Assembly (NCBI RefSeq): GCF_019104945.1
Contig: NZ_JAHRWW010000053.1
Span: 1 to 64,000, forward strand
From: Thermomonas sp.
GTDB lineage: Bacteria; Pseudomonadota; Gammaproteobacteria; Xanthomonadales; Xanthomonadaceae
Reading direction: 5' to 3'
Length of the DNA: 64,000 nt
Shown in pieces: positions 54,673-64,000 of this stretch. The notes below the pieces were generated by a model. The model was not told the origin of the DNA and did not search any database. It was given only the letters and a program-made list of their open reading frames with translations. How positions within the stretch are numbered: the stretch's first letter is position 1; each line of letters opens with the position of its first letter. The translations under genes and the position numbers were made by a program.

Positions 54673-55602
54673 ATGGATCTTGAAGGCTGGTCTTTGCAAC
54701 TTAAAGTGTTTGCCGACGCGACACGTGTGCGCTTGTTGGCGCTACTGGAAGGCGAAGAGCTCACCGTTGCAGAGCTTTCGTCTATCACCCAGCTGGCACA
54801 GCCACGCGTGTCCACACATCTGGCCAAACTGAAAGAAGCAGGCCTCGTGCGCGACCGGCGCGCGGGGGTTTCCGCCTATTACCGCTTCGACGATACCAGT
54901 ATTGAACCCGCCCAGCGGCAATTATGGCATTCCATTCGCACCGGTAGTGATGATCCACTACTACGCCAAGACGCTGAGCGCGTTCCCAGCGTGCTGGCCA
55001 ACCGCGCCGCAGATCAAAACTGGGCCGATAGCGTAGCTGGCGATATGGAGCGCCACTACTCGCCGGGGCGCACTTGGGAGGCCCTAGCGCGCACCGCCCT
55101 GCCCTTACTGTGGCCGGGAGACGTATTAGACATTGCCTCAGGCGATGGCGTGCTGGCGGAATTGCTCAGCCCGCATGCGCAGCGTTATGTCTGCATTGAT
55201 TCCAGCCAACGCGTGGTGGCTGCGGCCAGCGAACGCTTGCGCCGCTTCAACAATGTAGAAGTGCGTGAAGGCGATATGCATGCACTGCCCTTTGACGACA
55301 ATAGTTTCGACCTTGTGGTGCTGATGCACGCGCTGACTTATGCCAGCAAACCCGCGCAGGCCGTGGCCGAAGCCGCGCGTGTGCTGCGTTCTGGTGGCCG
55401 CCTGCTGCTCTCAAGTCTCGCCAAGCACGAACACCGCAGCGCGGTAGAGGCGTATGGTCACGTCAACCTAGGCTTTAGTGAAAAAGAACTGCGCAAGTTT
55501 GCGGAAAAAGCAGGGCTAAATATCGCTAATTGCGAAACCGTGACGCGCGAGCGTCGTCCTCCGCATTTTGAGGTGATCTCCCTCACCGGCGTTAAACCGT
55601 AA
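54661..55602 (+). CDS. ArsR-type regulator fused to a SAM-dependent methyltransferase (SahR-like)
   Basis: The product is 313 aa, or 309 aa from the second ATG. Residues 10-75 form an ArsR winged helix ([40 protein letters not shown]). Residues 140-270 form a class I methyltransferase fold with motif [16 protein letters not shown]. This fusion, next to methionine synthase, is the layout of SahR regulators that sense S-adenosylhomocysteine and control the methionine cycle. The metH start lies ten bases after its stop. Whether the methyltransferase domain is a sensor or an enzyme is open. Confidence 0.78.
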   Translation: MERYMDLEGWSLQLKVFADATRVRLLALLEGEELTVAELSSITQLAQPRVSTHLAKLKEAGLVRDRRAGVSAYYRFDDTSIEPAQRQLWHSIRTGSDDPLLRQDAERVPSVLANRAADQNWADSVAGDMERHYSPGRTWEALARTALPLLWPGDVLDIASGDGVLAELLSPHAQRYVCIDSSQRVVAAASERLRRFNNVEVREGDMHALPFDDNSFDLVVLMHALTYASKPAQAVAEAARVLRSGGRLLLSSLAKHEHRSAVEAYGHVNLGFSEKELRKFAEKAGLNIANCETVTRERRPPHFEVISLTGVKP

Positions 55603-55612
55603 GGATTTTGCT

Positions 55613-56710
55613 ATGTCGCTCGTTTGGAAAAACCCCGCACGCGTTGCTGCGCTGCAGTCTGCGCTGACCCAGCGCATCCTCATTATCGATGGTGCGATGG
55701 GCACCATGATCCAGCGCCATGAGCTGCAGGAAGCCGACTATCGCGGCCAGCGTTTTGCCGAAGGCTACGATGCCCTGTTCGCAAACGATGGTCACGCCCA
55801 CGGCCCCGGCTGTGGCTGCGAAGGCCACGACCAGCGCGGCAACAACGACTTGCTTTCGCTCACCCGCCCCGAAATTATCTCTGGCATCCATCGCGGCTAT
55901 TTAGAAGCCGGTGCAGATTTGGTGGAAACCAACACATTCAATTCCACCTCCATTTCGCTTGCCGACTACCGCCTGCAGCATTTAGTGCGCGAGCTGAATC
56001 GTGAAGGCGCGCGTTTGGCGCGCGCAGAGTGCGATGCGGTTGAAGCCAATGATCCTACCAAGCCGCGCTTTGTCATCGGCGTGCTTGGCCCCACCAGCCG
56101 CACGGCCTCACTCTCGCCAGACGTCAACCGCCCTGGTTTTCGCGCCATCACCTTCGACGAGCTAGCGGAAGCCTACCGTGAAGCCGCGCGCGGATTGATT
56201 GAAGGCGGCGCTGACGTGCTGATGGTAGAAACCGTGTTCGATACACTCAACGCCAAGGCTGCGCTATTTGCCATCGACGACGTATTCGACGAAATCGGTG
56301 CGCGCCTGCCAGTGATGATTTCCGGCACCATTACCGATGCCTCGGGCCGCACCCTATCGGGGCAAACTGCCGAAGCATTCTGGTATTCCCTGCGCCATGT
56401 GCAGCCGCTGGGCATTGGCCTGAACTGCGCGCTGGGTGCGAAAGACCTGCGCCAACACGTGGACGTGCTCGCACAAGTGGCCGACACCTTCGTGAGCTGC
56501 CACCCCAACGCCGGTTTGCCTAATGCGTTTGGTGGCTACGATGAAACACCCGAAGACATGGCCAGCGTACTGCGTGAATTTGCCGAAAGTAGCTTGATCA
56601 ACCTTGTGGGTGGTTGCTGCGGCACCACACCAGAGCATATCCGCGCCATTGCTGAGGCCATGCACGGCCTGCCGCCGCGCATCGTTCCTGTTGTGGAGAT
56701 CGCCGCATGA
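55613..56710 (+). CDS. metH: Methionine synthase, homocysteine-binding module (MetH N-terminal part)
   Basis: The 365-aa protein is the homocysteine domain of cobalamin-dependent methionine synthase as a separate gene. It begins [13 protein letters not shown] and keeps the zinc ligands Cys272 (GLNCALGA) and Cys335-Cys336 ([10 protein letters not shown]). An insertion at residues 59-73, rich in His and Cys ([14 protein letters not shown]), interrupts the usual sequence between RFAEGYD and GNNDLLSLT. The stop overlaps the second metH gene by four bases (ATGA), so both parts should be made in equal amounts. Confidence 0.93.
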   Translation: MSLVWKNPARVAALQSALTQRILIIDGAMGTMIQRHELQEADYRGQRFAEGYDALFANDGHAHGPGCGCEGHDQRGNNDLLSLTRPEIISGIHRGYLEAGADLVETNTFNSTSISLADYRLQHLVRELNREGARLARAECDAVEANDPTKPRFVIGVLGPTSRTASLSPDVNRPGFRAITFDELAEAYREAARGLIEGGADVLMVETVFDTLNAKAALFAIDDVFDEIGARLPVMISGTITDASGRTLSGQTAEAFWYSLRHVQPLGIGLNCALGAKDLRQHVDVLAQVADTFVSCHPNAGLPNAFGGYDETPEDMASVLREFAESSLINLVGGCCGTTPEHIRAIAEAMHGLPPRIVPVVEIAA

Positions 56711-59397
56711 GCACCCAACTCCATCGCTACACACGTTTGTCTGGGCTTGAGCCGCTGGTCATCACGCCCGAGTCGAACTTCATCAACGTAGGCGAGCGCA
56801 CCAATATCACCGGCAGCGCGCAGTTCAAAAAATTGATCCTCGAAGGCCGCCTCGACGAAGCCGTGGTGGTAGCGCGGCAGCAGGTAGAAAATGGCGCGCA
56901 GGTGATCGACGTCAATATGGACGAAGGTCTGCTGGATTCAAAAAAAGCGATGGTGGAATTTCTCAACCTCATCGCCGCAGAGCCTGATATCGCCAAAGTA
57001 CCCGTGATGGTGGACTCCTCGAAATGGGAGATCATCGAAGCAGGCCTGAAATGCCTGCAGGGCAAAGGCATTGTCAACTCCATCTCGATGAAAGAAGGCG
57101 AGGAAGAATTTCTGCGCCAGGCTCGTCTTGTGCGCCGCTACGGTGCGGCGGTAGTGGTGATGGCGTTTGACGAAGTGGGCCAAGCCGATACCGCACAGCG
57201 CAAGGTGGAAATTAGTGCGCGCGCGTACAAATTACTCACTGAAGAAATTGGCTTCCCACCGGAAGACATCATCTTCGACATCAACTGCTTCGCCATCGCC
57301 ACGGGTATTGAAGAACACAATAACTACGCGGTGGATTTCATCGAAGCCGCGCGTGAGCTGCGTCAACGCTTCCCGTTTAGCCATATCTCCGGTGGCGTGT
57401 CCAACGTCAGCTTTAGCTTTCGCGGTAATGAGCCGGTGCGCCAAGCCATCCACGTCGTGTTCTTGTACTACGCCATCAAGGCGGGCATGGACATGGGTAT
57501 CGTCAATGCCGGTGCGTTACCAATTTACGACAACCTCGACCCGGTGCTGCGCGAGCGCGTAGAAGACGTTGTGCTAAACCGCCGCAGCGATGCCACCGAG
57601 CGCCTGCTGGAAATTGCCGACAACTACAAAAAGAAAAAAGGCGAGAAAAAGGTTGAAGACCTCAGCTGGCGTGAACAACCAGTGGCGGCGCGGCTTTCGC
57701 ACGCGCTGGTACACGGCATCGACGCCTACGTAGTGGAAGATACCGAAGAAGCGCGGCTTGCCGCCAAACGGCCGCTAGACGTGATCGAAGGCTCGCTGAT
57801 GGACGGCATGAACGTGGTCGGCGACCTATTCGGCGCGGGCAAAATGTTCCTGCCTCAGGTGGTGAAGTCGGCGCGCGTGATGAAAAAAGCCGTGGCACAT
57901 CTACTGCCGTTTATCGAAGAAGAAAAGCTGCGCACTGGCGATGTGGGCAAGAGCAACGGCAAAATCGTAATGGCCACGGTGAAGGGCGACGTGCACGATA
58001 TCGGTAAAAATATCGTTGGTGTGGTGCTGGCCTGTAACAACTTCGAGGTGATCGACCTTGGCGTGATGGTGCCTTCGCAAAAAATCTTAGACACTGCCAT
58101 TGCCGAGAATGCCGACATGATCGGCGTCTCCGGCCTCATTACACCATCGCTGGAAGAAATGAGCCATGTCGCCAAAGAGATGCAGCGCCAAGGCTTTACC
58201 ATGCCGCTACTGATTGGCGGAGCCACCACTTCGCGTGCACATACCGCACTAAAAATTGACCCGCACTACAAATCACCCACCATCTGGGTGAAAGACGCTT
58301 CGCGCGCCGTGGGCGTGGCACAGTCACTGATGAGCCCCGAGCTGCGCGACGATTTCGTGCAGGCGGCCGCCAATGACTACGCCGAAGTGCGCCAGCGCCA
58401 CCGCAACCGCGGTGATGGCAAAAAGCTGGTCACGCTGGAAAAAGCCCGCGCGCAAAAGTTCACCTGCGACTGGGCCAATTACACCCCACCTGCGCCCAAG
58501 CAGCCCGGCATCCACGTCTTCGATAATTACCCGTTGGAAGAGCTCGTTGCCTGCATCGACTGGAGCCCCTTCTTTAACGCGTGGGAGCTTGCGGGCAAGT
58601 TCCCCGCCATCCTCACCGACGAAGTGGTAGGCCCACAGGCCAGCGAGTTGTACCGCGATGCGCGCGCGATGTTGAAAAAAATTGTCGATGAAAAATGGCT
58701 CACCGCCAAGGCCGTGTGCGGCTTCTGGCCCGCCAATAGCGTGGGTGATGATATTGAACTCAACGTCGATGGTGAAACCCGCTGGCTGCGCTGCCTGCGC
58801 CAGCAGGCCGACAAACCTATCGAACGCCCCAATCTGTGCTTGGCCGATTTTATTTCGCCCAAAGACGCGGGCAAGCAAGACTGGGTGGGTGCGTTTACCG
58901 TTACCGCTGGGCTTGGCATTGAGGAACACATCGACCGCTTCCGCGCCGAGTACGACGACTACAGCGTCATATTGCTCAAGGCACTAGCCGACCGTTTGGC
59001 CGAAGCCTTTGCCGAACGCCTGCACCAACGCGTGCGTAAAGAGTTCTGGGGCTTTGTACCCGATGAAACACTGGACAACGACGCGTTGATCGCAGAAGCC
59101 TATCAAGGCATCCGCCCTGCCCCAGGCTACCCTGCCTGCCCGGAGCATAGCGAAAAGCGCATGATCTTCGACCTACTCAGCTCCACTAAAAACGCAGGCG
59201 TCGAGCTTACCGACCACTTCGCCATGTACCCTGCCTCCAGCGTGTCGGGGATGTATTTCAGCCACCCGGAGAGCAAATACTTCGTCGTTGGACGGCTCAC
59301 CAAAGAACAAGTGGCCGACTACGCCAAACGCAAGGGTGTTGATCTTGCTCAGGCCGAACGCTGGCTCTCGTTTAACCTCGATTACGACCCGGACTAA
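56707..59397 (+). CDS. metH: Methionine synthase, folate-, cobalamin- and AdoMet-binding modules (MetH C-terminal part)
   Basis: The 896-aa protein carries the remaining modules. The pterin-binding domain starts [19 protein letters not shown]. The B12 domain has the cobalt-binding [14 protein letters not shown] (about residue 430). The reactivation domain ends [23 protein letters not shown]. It transfers the methyl group of methyl-tetrahydrofolate to homocysteine together with the upstream module. Its stop overlaps the convergent lysS stop by two bases. Confidence 0.95.
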   Translation: MSTQLHRYTRLSGLEPLVITPESNFINVGERTNITGSAQFKKLILEGRLDEAVVVARQQVENGAQVIDVNMDEGLLDSKKAMVEFLNLIAAEPDIAKVPVMVDSSKWEIIEAGLKCLQGKGIVNSISMKEGEEEFLRQARLVRRYGAAVVVMAFDEVGQADTAQRKVEISARAYKLLTEEIGFPPEDIIFDINCFAIATGIEEHNNYAVDFIEAARELRQRFPFSHISGGVSNVSFSFRGNEPVRQAIHVVFLYYAIKAGMDMGIVNAGALPIYDNLDPVLRERVEDVVLNRRSDATERLLEIADNYKKKKGEKKVEDLSWREQPVAARLSHALVHGIDAYVVEDTEEARLAAKRPLDVIEGSLMDGMNVVGDLFGAGKMFLPQVVKSARVMKKAVAHLLPFIEEEKLRTGDVGKSNGKIVMATVKGDVHDIGKNIVGVVLACNNFEVIDLGVMVPSQKILDTAIAENADMIGVSGLITPSLEEMSHVAKEMQRQGFTMPLLIGGATTSRAHTALKIDPHYKSPTIWVKDASRAVGVAQSLMSPELRDDFVQAAANDYAEVRQRHRNRGDGKKLVTLEKARAQKFTCDWANYTPPAPKQPGIHVFDNYPLEELVACIDWSPFFNAWELAGKFPAILTDEVVGPQASELYRDARAMLKKIVDEKWLTAKAVCGFWPANSVGDDIELNVDGETRWLRCLRQQADKPIERPNLCLADFISPKDAGKQDWVGAFTVTAGLGIEEHIDRFRAEYDDYSVILLKALADRLAEAFAERLHQRVRKEFWGFVPDETLDNDALIAEAYQGIRPAPGYPACPEHSEKRMIFDLLSSTKNAGVELTDHFAMYPASSVSGMYFSHPESKYFVVGRLTKEQVADYAKRKGVDLAQAERWLSFNLDYDPD

Positions 59398-60905
59398 TGC
59401 TCGGGTCGCATATACGGGAACAGCAGCACATCACGGATCGAGCTGCAGCCGGTGAGCAGCATCACGAAACGGTCGATACCAATGCCCAGCCCGCCGGTGG
59501 GCGCAAGGCCGGTTTCTAAGGCGCGGATATAGTCGGCGTCGTAGTGCATCGCCTCGTCATCACCTGCGTCTTTTGCCGCCACCTGCGCTTTGAAACGTGC
59601 GGCTTGGTCTTCTGGATCGTTGAGCTCGGAGAAGCCGTTGGCCAGCTCCTTACCGCCCACAAATAGCTCGAAGCGGTCGGTAATACCGGGTTCGCTATCT
59701 GATTCGCGCGCCAGCGGGCTTACTTCCACCGGGTAGTGGGTGATGAAGGTGGGCTGGATCAGGCCGGTTTCCACGGTTTTCTCAAAAATTTCCAGCAGCA
59801 GCTTGCCCCAGCCGTAGCCCTGCTTGACGTAGATACCAAGGCGCACGGCGTGTTTGGCTAAGGCTTCGCGGTCACGGCAATCGGCCACCGAGATTTCTGG
59901 GTTCAACTCACGCACCGCTTCTTCCAGCTTCCAGCGACGGAACGCGGGGGCAAGATCAATGGCATGGCCGTCCCACTCGAAATTCGTGGTGTTCATTGCC
60001 TCGCGCGCTACGTCGCGCATCATGGTTTCGGTGAGATCCATTACCTCGTTGTAGGTGGCATAAGCCTCGTACAGTTCCAGCATGGTGAACTCAGGGTTGT
60101 GCCGGGTGGACACGCCCTCATTGCGGAAGTTGCGGTTGATCTCGTACACGCGCTCTAAGCCGCCCACAACCAGACGCTTGAGATACAGCTCAGGCGCTAC
60201 GCGCAGGAACAAGTCGATATCCAGTGCATTATGGTGCGTGGTGAACGGGCGCGCAGTGGCACCACCGGCGATGTAATGCATCATCGGTGTTTCCACTTCC
60301 AAGAAGCGGCGGCCATCCAGCCAACGACGCATCGCGGAAACAATCCGCGAACGGGCAATAAACACGTCACGCGCTTCCGGCGTAACGATCAAATCGACAT
60401 AGCGCTGGCGGTAGCGCTGCTCCACGTCAGCAAGGCCATGGAATTTATCCGGCAGCGGGCGTAAGGCTTTCACCAGCAGGCGCAACGATGTTGCCTTCAC
60501 CGACAGTTCGCCGGTCTTGGTGCGCATCAGGCTGCCTTCGGCCGCCACGATATCGCCAATATCCCAGCTCTTGAAGGCGTCGTAAGCGGGCCCCAGCGTC
60601 GTGCTTTGCAAAAACAGCTGAATCCGCCCACTCATATCCTGCACAGTGGCAAACGCTGCTTTACCCATCACCCGTTTCGCCAAAATGCGCCCGGCAATCG
60701 CTACGCTGCGCCCGCTGGCCTCTAACGCCTCCCCTGTCCATTTTTCGACATCGGTATATTCGGCGTGCAAATCGCCCGCAAACTCACTGCGGCGGAAATC
60801 ATTCGGGAAGGCCACGCCCTGTTCGCGCAGCGTCGCTAATTTGGTGCGACGCTCGGCAATTAGGCGGTTTTCATCCACGGGTTGGGGAGAAGCAGGTTCG
60901 TTCAT
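59394..60905 (-). CDS. lysS: Lysyl-tRNA synthetase (class II)
   Basis: The 503-aa enzyme has the N-terminal OB-fold anticodon domain ([18 protein letters not shown]) and the class II core: motif 2 [23 protein letters not shown] and motif 3 [15 protein letters not shown]. Length equals E. coli LysS. It is transcribed leftward into the end of metH. prfB, often next to lysS in other Gammaproteobacteria, lies 36 kb away here. Confidence 0.97.
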   Translation of the reverse strand: MNEPASPQPVDENRLIAERRTKLATLREQGVAFPNDFRRSEFAGDLHAEYTDVEKWTGEALEASGRSVAIAGRILAKRVMGKAAFATVQDMSGRIQLFLQSTTLGPAYDAFKSWDIGDIVAAEGSLMRTKTGELSVKATSLRLLVKALRPLPDKFHGLADVEQRYRQRYVDLIVTPEARDVFIARSRIVSAMRRWLDGRRFLEVETPMMHYIAGGATARPFTTHHNALDIDLFLRVAPELYLKRLVVGGLERVYEINRNFRNEGVSTRHNPEFTMLELYEAYATYNEVMDLTETMMRDVAREAMNTTNFEWDGHAIDLAPAFRRWKLEEAVRELNPEISVADCRDREALAKHAVRLGIYVKQGYGWGKLLLEIFEKTVETGLIQPTFITHYPVEVSPLARESDSEPGITDRFELFVGGKELANGFSELNDPEDQAARFKAQVAAKDAGDDEAMHYDADYIRALETGLAPTGGLGIGIDRFVMLLTGCSSIRDVLLFPYMRPEH

Positions 60906-61001
60906 CGTTTATCCATCGGGCCCATTCGGGCGAAGTTTCAGCTCAAAAGGATAACAGAGAGCGCTCTTAGCACCGATCTGTCAAAACTTCGTCATCTTGC
61001 T

Positions 61002-61016
61002 TGGCATGGAAATTGC
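61002..61016 (+). promoter_or_regulatory. Sigma-54 (RpoN) type promoter of the GGDEF gene
   Basis: TTGGCATGGAAATTGC has the invariant GG (-24, 61003-61004) and GC (-12, 61015-61016) separated by exactly ten bases, and 12 of its flanking bases fit the RpoN consensus well. Transcription would start near 61028, leaving an 18-base leader before the ATG at 61046. Confidence 0.72.
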
Positions 61017-61045
61017 GTAGGGGAAGCAAAGCCCAGGTAACCCCC

Positions 61046-62116
61046 ATGCCAAAGCCACTATTTAAGACAATCCGCTTTCTGCCACTCGCGCTACTGGCCT
61101 GCCTCACCGCAGCGCCTGCAGCGGTGCCTGCACCTATTTCGGTTGCGTCGCCCGCAAGCCCGGTGCTGAGCGAAAGCGGCATCACCCAGTGCCTCGCCTT
61201 ACAAAGCCGTCTGTCGAGCCCCAAAATCGCCTTATCGGCGCTCAACGCCAAGCATCAGGTGATCGCCAGCCAACGCAGCTTAGAGCAGGCGCAGCATCAA
61301 GCCCAGATTCAGGCGCTTAAAAGCGAGAATGAGCGACTGTTTTACGTCGCCATTATTTCCGTGCTATCGCTGCTACTGGCGGCAGCGGCTGGGTTTAGCC
61401 TGCTGCTGCGTAAGCGCCATCTACAGCTGCGCAAACTGAGCGAAATCGATGCCCTCACCGGCCTGAATAACCGCCATGCTGCCACTGAAGCGCTGAACCA
61501 AATGACCCAGCAGCGCGGCCCGGAAGGCACCCGTCACGTGCTTTTCTTAATCGATATTGATCACTTCAAGCGCATCAACGATAGCTATGGCCACCATACG
61601 GGTGACGAGGTACTCGTGGAAATGGCCAAACGCCTGAAAACCGCCTGTCGCCCAACCGACCTCGTGGCCCGCTGGGGCGGTGAAGAGTTTTTGGTGGCCT
61701 GCCCTAACCTTACCCGCGAACAAGCCGAGCAGATCGCCTGCCGCCTGCGCACAGCAATGGCTTACACGCTCAACACCGCAAACGGCCCGCACGCGGTCAC
61801 CATTTCGCTTGGGCTAGCCCCCATTCCCTTCTTTGAAGCCCCTGCCAGCAATACCACGGCGCACCGTTGGGATTACGCGTTACGCATGGCCGACACCGCG
61901 CTCTATGCATCCAAACGCACCCGCGACGCATGGGTAGGCTATTGGGGCGCACAGTTGCCGGACGAAGCCACGGCTATCGCCGCGTTAGAGCAGCCGGAAG
62001 CCGCCAAGGGCGTGGTGACGGTGATGTCTAGCGTGTTGAGTATTGTTCCGCTGCCCCGCAGCCGTAGCCGCACACCGCAACTCAAGCATCGCAACGCCGA
62101 GGTGATCAGCGCTTAA
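61046..62116 (+). CDS. Membrane-bound diguanylate cyclase (GGDEF)
   Basis: The 356-aa protein has an N-terminal signal-like helix (FLPLALLACLTAAPAA), a short periplasmic stretch with a coiled coil (QRSLEQAQHQAQIQALK), a membrane helix at about 98-122 and a cytoplasmic GGDEF domain. The active site is GGEEF at 211-215, with RPTD (202-205) as product inhibition site, so it should make c-di-GMP. The arrangement looks like the C-terminal end of larger TPR-GGDEF sensors with the sensing part reduced. A sigma-54 type promoter precedes it. Confidence 0.88.
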   Translation: MPKPLFKTIRFLPLALLACLTAAPAAVPAPISVASPASPVLSESGITQCLALQSRLSSPKIALSALNAKHQVIASQRSLEQAQHQAQIQALKSENERLFYVAIISVLSLLLAAAAGFSLLLRKRHLQLRKLSEIDALTGLNNRHAATEALNQMTQQRGPEGTRHVLFLIDIDHFKRINDSYGHHTGDEVLVEMAKRLKTACRPTDLVARWGGEEFLVACPNLTREQAEQIACRLRTAMAYTLNTANGPHAVTISLGLAPIPFFEAPASNTTAHRWDYALRMADTALYASKRTRDAWVGYWGAQLPDEATAIAALEQPEAAKGVVTVMSSVLSIVPLPRSRSRTPQLKHRNAEVISA

Positions 62117-62134
62117 GCGCATTACACTTGCCAG

Positions 62135-62857
62135 ATGCTTTTTCTTCTTGGCAACGACCCGAATGCCCCGTTTCCGCCGGTTGACCAAGCGGAAACCGAG
62201 CCAGATGGGCTACTCGCTCTCGGCGGCGATCTGTCGCCCCAGCGCTTTTTGAACGCCTACCGCAGCGGTATCTTCCCTTGGTATTCCGAAGACGAGCCGT
62301 TGCTCTGGTGGAGTCCTGCGAAGCGCGCCGTCTTTCGCACCGAGGCTGTTCACCTGTCGACGCGCCTGCGCCGCCGTCTGCGCACGAGTGGCTGGACAGT
62401 GCGCGCTGACACCGCGTTTGCTCAAGTGGTGGATGGCTGCGCTGCGCCTAGAGCCGGCCATGAAGGCACTTGGATCACCGCCGATATGCACACGGCGTAT
62501 CGGCAAATGCACGCATTAGGCTATGCCCACAGCATCGAAGTGTTCGCGGACGATCGCCTGATTGGCGGCTTGATCGGGCTCGCCTTCGGCCAGATGTTTT
62601 GTGGCGACAGTATGTATTCGGCCGAATCTGGCGCGTCTTCGCTGGCGCTTGCCATGCTCGCGCACACCCTGCATGGCTGGGGCTGGCCGATCATTGATTC
62701 GCAAGTGCCCAACTCGCATACGCAGCGGCTAGGCGTTGAAACTTGGGCACGCCCTCATTACTTAGAGGCGCTCGCCAAACAGCGCGATCTACCCTCGCCA
62801 CCCGGCACATGGACGCAGCGCTGGGGTGATCGCCCCGCTTCCCTACTGGGGCGTTAA
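62135..62857 (+). CDS. aat: Leucyl/phenylalanyl-tRNA-protein transferase
   Basis: The 240-aa enzyme adds Leu or Phe to proteins with N-terminal Arg or Lys, marking them for ClpAP. Conserved blocks are DGLLALGGDLSPQRFLNAYRSGIFPWYS, LLWWSPAKRAVF, GMF-like region EVFADDRLIGGLIGLAFGQMFCGDSMYS, and DSQVPNSHTQRLGVE. Length is normal. It lies 18 bases after the GGDEF gene and ahead of infA, the usual aat-infA neighbourhood. Confidence 0.95.
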   Translation: MLFLLGNDPNAPFPPVDQAETEPDGLLALGGDLSPQRFLNAYRSGIFPWYSEDEPLLWWSPAKRAVFRTEAVHLSTRLRRRLRTSGWTVRADTAFAQVVDGCAAPRAGHEGTWITADMHTAYRQMHALGYAHSIEVFADDRLIGGLIGLAFGQMFCGDSMYSAESGASSLALAMLAHTLHGWGWPIIDSQVPNSHTQRLGVETWARPHYLEALAKQRDLPSPPGTWTQRWGDRPASLLGR

Positions 62858-62954
62858 CCAGTTTTTTGCAAACAGGCCAACTTCGTGACACAATGACGAA
62901 CTTTCAGGCCATAAAACCGGCCACCACCCTCATTAGGAACGCTGCGGCATACAC

Positions 62955-63173
62955 ATGGCGAAAGACGACGTCATCGAATTCGAAGGCACCATCTCTGAAA
63001 CCCTCCCGAACACCATGTTCCGGGTCAAACTGGAGAACGGCCACGAAATCATCGCCCATATCTCTGGCCGCATGCGCAAGAACTACATTCGCATCCTGAC
63101 TGGCGATAAGGTGAAGGTTGAAATGACACCCTACGATCTCACCAAGGGCCGCATTACCTACCGTCATCGCTAA
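62955..63173 (+). CDS. infA: Translation initiation factor IF-1
   Basis: The 72-aa S1-fold protein is nearly identical in pattern to other IF-1 proteins: [39 protein letters not shown] and [20 protein letters not shown]. It binds the ribosomal A site during initiation. A strong terminator lies 23 bases after its stop. Confidence 0.97.
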   Translation: MAKDDVIEFEGTISETLPNTMFRVKLENGHEIIAHISGRMRKNYIRILTGDKVKVEMTPYDLTKGRITYRHR

Positions 63174-63196
63174 TTCAAGCGATCCAATATCGACAG

Positions 63197-63217
63197 ACGC
63201 CCCGCAAGGGGCGTTTT
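63197..63217 (+). terminator. Terminator after infA
   Basis: ACGCCCC, a GCAA loop and GGGGCGT form a 7-bp stem followed by four T residues. Confidence 0.88.
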
Positions 63218-63302
63218 GCGTTTTCGCGCCGCGTTGACATGGGTCATGGGGAAGATAGTGCTTTCGATAGCACACTTTCTGCACCTTACTGGAGCCCTAT
63301 CC

Positions 63303-64000
63303 ATGCCTATCCGCCATACCGGTATCGCCAAAAACATCCTCGAAGCTATCGGTGATACGCCGCTGCTCGATATCGATGGCGTGTTTGCAAAGTGCGAATT
63401 TTTGAACCCATCTGGCTCGATCAAGGCGCGCATCGCCCACTACATCATTGAGCGTGCGGAAAAAGAAGGCCTCATCAAGCCCGGCGACACGATTGTGGAA
63501 GCCACAAGTGGCAATACGGGCAATGCGTTTTCGATGGTCGCTGCAGTGAAGGGCTACCGCATGATTGTGGTGATGCCCGAGGGCTTGTCGAGTGAGCGCG
63601 TTGCCATCTCGCGTGCCTTTGGGGCCGAGGTGCTGTTCTGCGGCAACTTTCATGTCAACGCTGCGCTAGAACGCGCTCGCGAGCTGGGCAAACAGCCCGG
63701 CTTCTTCTTTCCCGGTCAGTTTGAAAACGAATGGAATGTGGAAGAAAACCGTTCGTGGCTGGGGCAGGAGATTTTGTCCCAACTCGGCGGCCGCGTGCCG
63801 GATGCGTTTGTGCACGGCGTTGGCACGGGCGGCACATTGATTGGCGTGGGTCAGGCGCTGCGTGCGGTGAATCCAAACGTGCGGCTGTTTGCAATGGAGC
63901 CATCAGAGTCGCGCACTATTTTGTGCGGCGAAGTGGCGTTACACCAGATCGAAGGCATTTCTGATGGCTTTATTCCCGGCATCTTCGCCCGGCACAGAGA
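63303..64000 (+). CDS. Cysteine synthase-family PLP enzyme (N-terminal 232 codons)
   Basis: The frame starts at ATG 63303 with GGAG about ten bases upstream and is still open at the right edge. It encodes a fold type II PLP enzyme: the lysine that binds PLP is in NPSGSIKARIAHY, the substrate loop is EATSGNTGNAF, and the phosphate-binding GVGTGGTLIGVGQAL lies near residue 175. This fits O-acetylserine sulfhydrylase or cystathionine beta-synthase; the missing C-terminus prevents a choice. Confidence 0.87.
   Translation, partial: MPIRHTGIAKNILEAIGDTPLLDIDGVFAKCEFLNPSGSIKARIAHYIIERAEKEGLIKPGDTIVEATSGNTGNAFSMVAAVKGYRMIVVMPEGLSSERVAISRAFGAEVLFCGNFHVNAALERARELGKQPGFFFPGQFENEWNVEENRSWLGQEILSQLGGRVPDAFVHGVGTGGTLIGVGQALRAVNPNVRLFAMEPSESRTILCGEVALHQIEGISDGFIPGIFARHR

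Noticed and set aside
55603..55612. A SAH or cobalamin riboswitch before metH
   Set aside because: Only ten bases separate the regulator gene and metH, and the leader before the regulator is short and dominated by operator-like repeats.

Overview
The window looks like chromosomal DNA of a gammaproteobacterium of the Xanthomonadales (Xanthomonadaceae/Lysobacteraceae type). The evidence is a hrcA-grpE-dnaK-dnaJ cluster, a DUF1631 gene, a methionine synthase split over two genes, a very large NAD-dependent glutamate dehydrogenase, an Oar-type TonB-dependent receptor and an inovirus-type prophage of the kind that lives at dif in this order. Base composition is mid-to-high GC but lower than most Xanthomonas. 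The species cannot be named from the sequence alone.

Layout. 1-11.3 kb holds housekeeping and envelope genes: purE (partial), purK, sodB, grxD, an SDR-fold protein, marC, a large TonB-dependent receptor, ppnN, a small exported protein, an O-antigen ligase-type membrane protein and a DUF4124 protein. 11.3-18.3 kb is a complete filamentous prophage of about 6.96 kb. It is flanked by a 17-bp direct repeat that forms part of a 28-bp dif-like XerC/XerD site, so this place is probably the chromosome dimer resolution site in the replication terminus. The phage has a rightward regulator, two rightward genes at the other end, and a leftward operon: 38-aa, 83-aa and 66-aa unknowns, Rep, ssDNA-binding protein, 69-aa membrane protein, major coat, a 22-aa pVII/pIX-like peptide, pIII-like adsorption protein, DUF2523 and Zot/pI. 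It has no integrase and no secretin, so it must borrow XerCD and a host secretin.

18.3-22 kb carries a host membrane protein, an HD-GYP phosphodiesterase and an unusual GGDEF-EAL-receiver protein with both enzyme domains degenerate. 22-31.7 kb, mostly leftward, holds prfB (with its programmed frameshift), recJ, an unknown gene, greA, carB, carA and dapB. Four of these junctions overlap by 4-8 bases. 31.7-40 kb holds DUF1631, tyrA-like prephenate dehydrogenase, and dnaJ-dnaK-grpE-hrcA. 40-48 kb holds recN, sbcB, a DUF2939 protein, a 5'-nucleotidase, a CHASE-GGDEF-EAL protein and nadK. 48-54.5 kb holds the NAD-glutamate dehydrogenase and an acyl-CoA dehydrogenase. 54.6-59.4 kb is a methionine-cycle locus: an ArsR-methyltransferase fusion regulator followed by a two-gene metH. 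59.4-64 kb holds lysS, a GGDEF protein behind a sigma-54 type promoter, aat, infA and a partial cysteine synthase-family gene.

The most interesting observation is that the phage attachment site lies inside the 3' end of its own HTH regulator gene. The integrated gene ends in 7 host-encoded residues, while the circular phage would encode a 32-residue tail that is still visible at the left end of the prophage. Integration therefore changes the regulator and also separates it from the two genes that would follow it in the circle.
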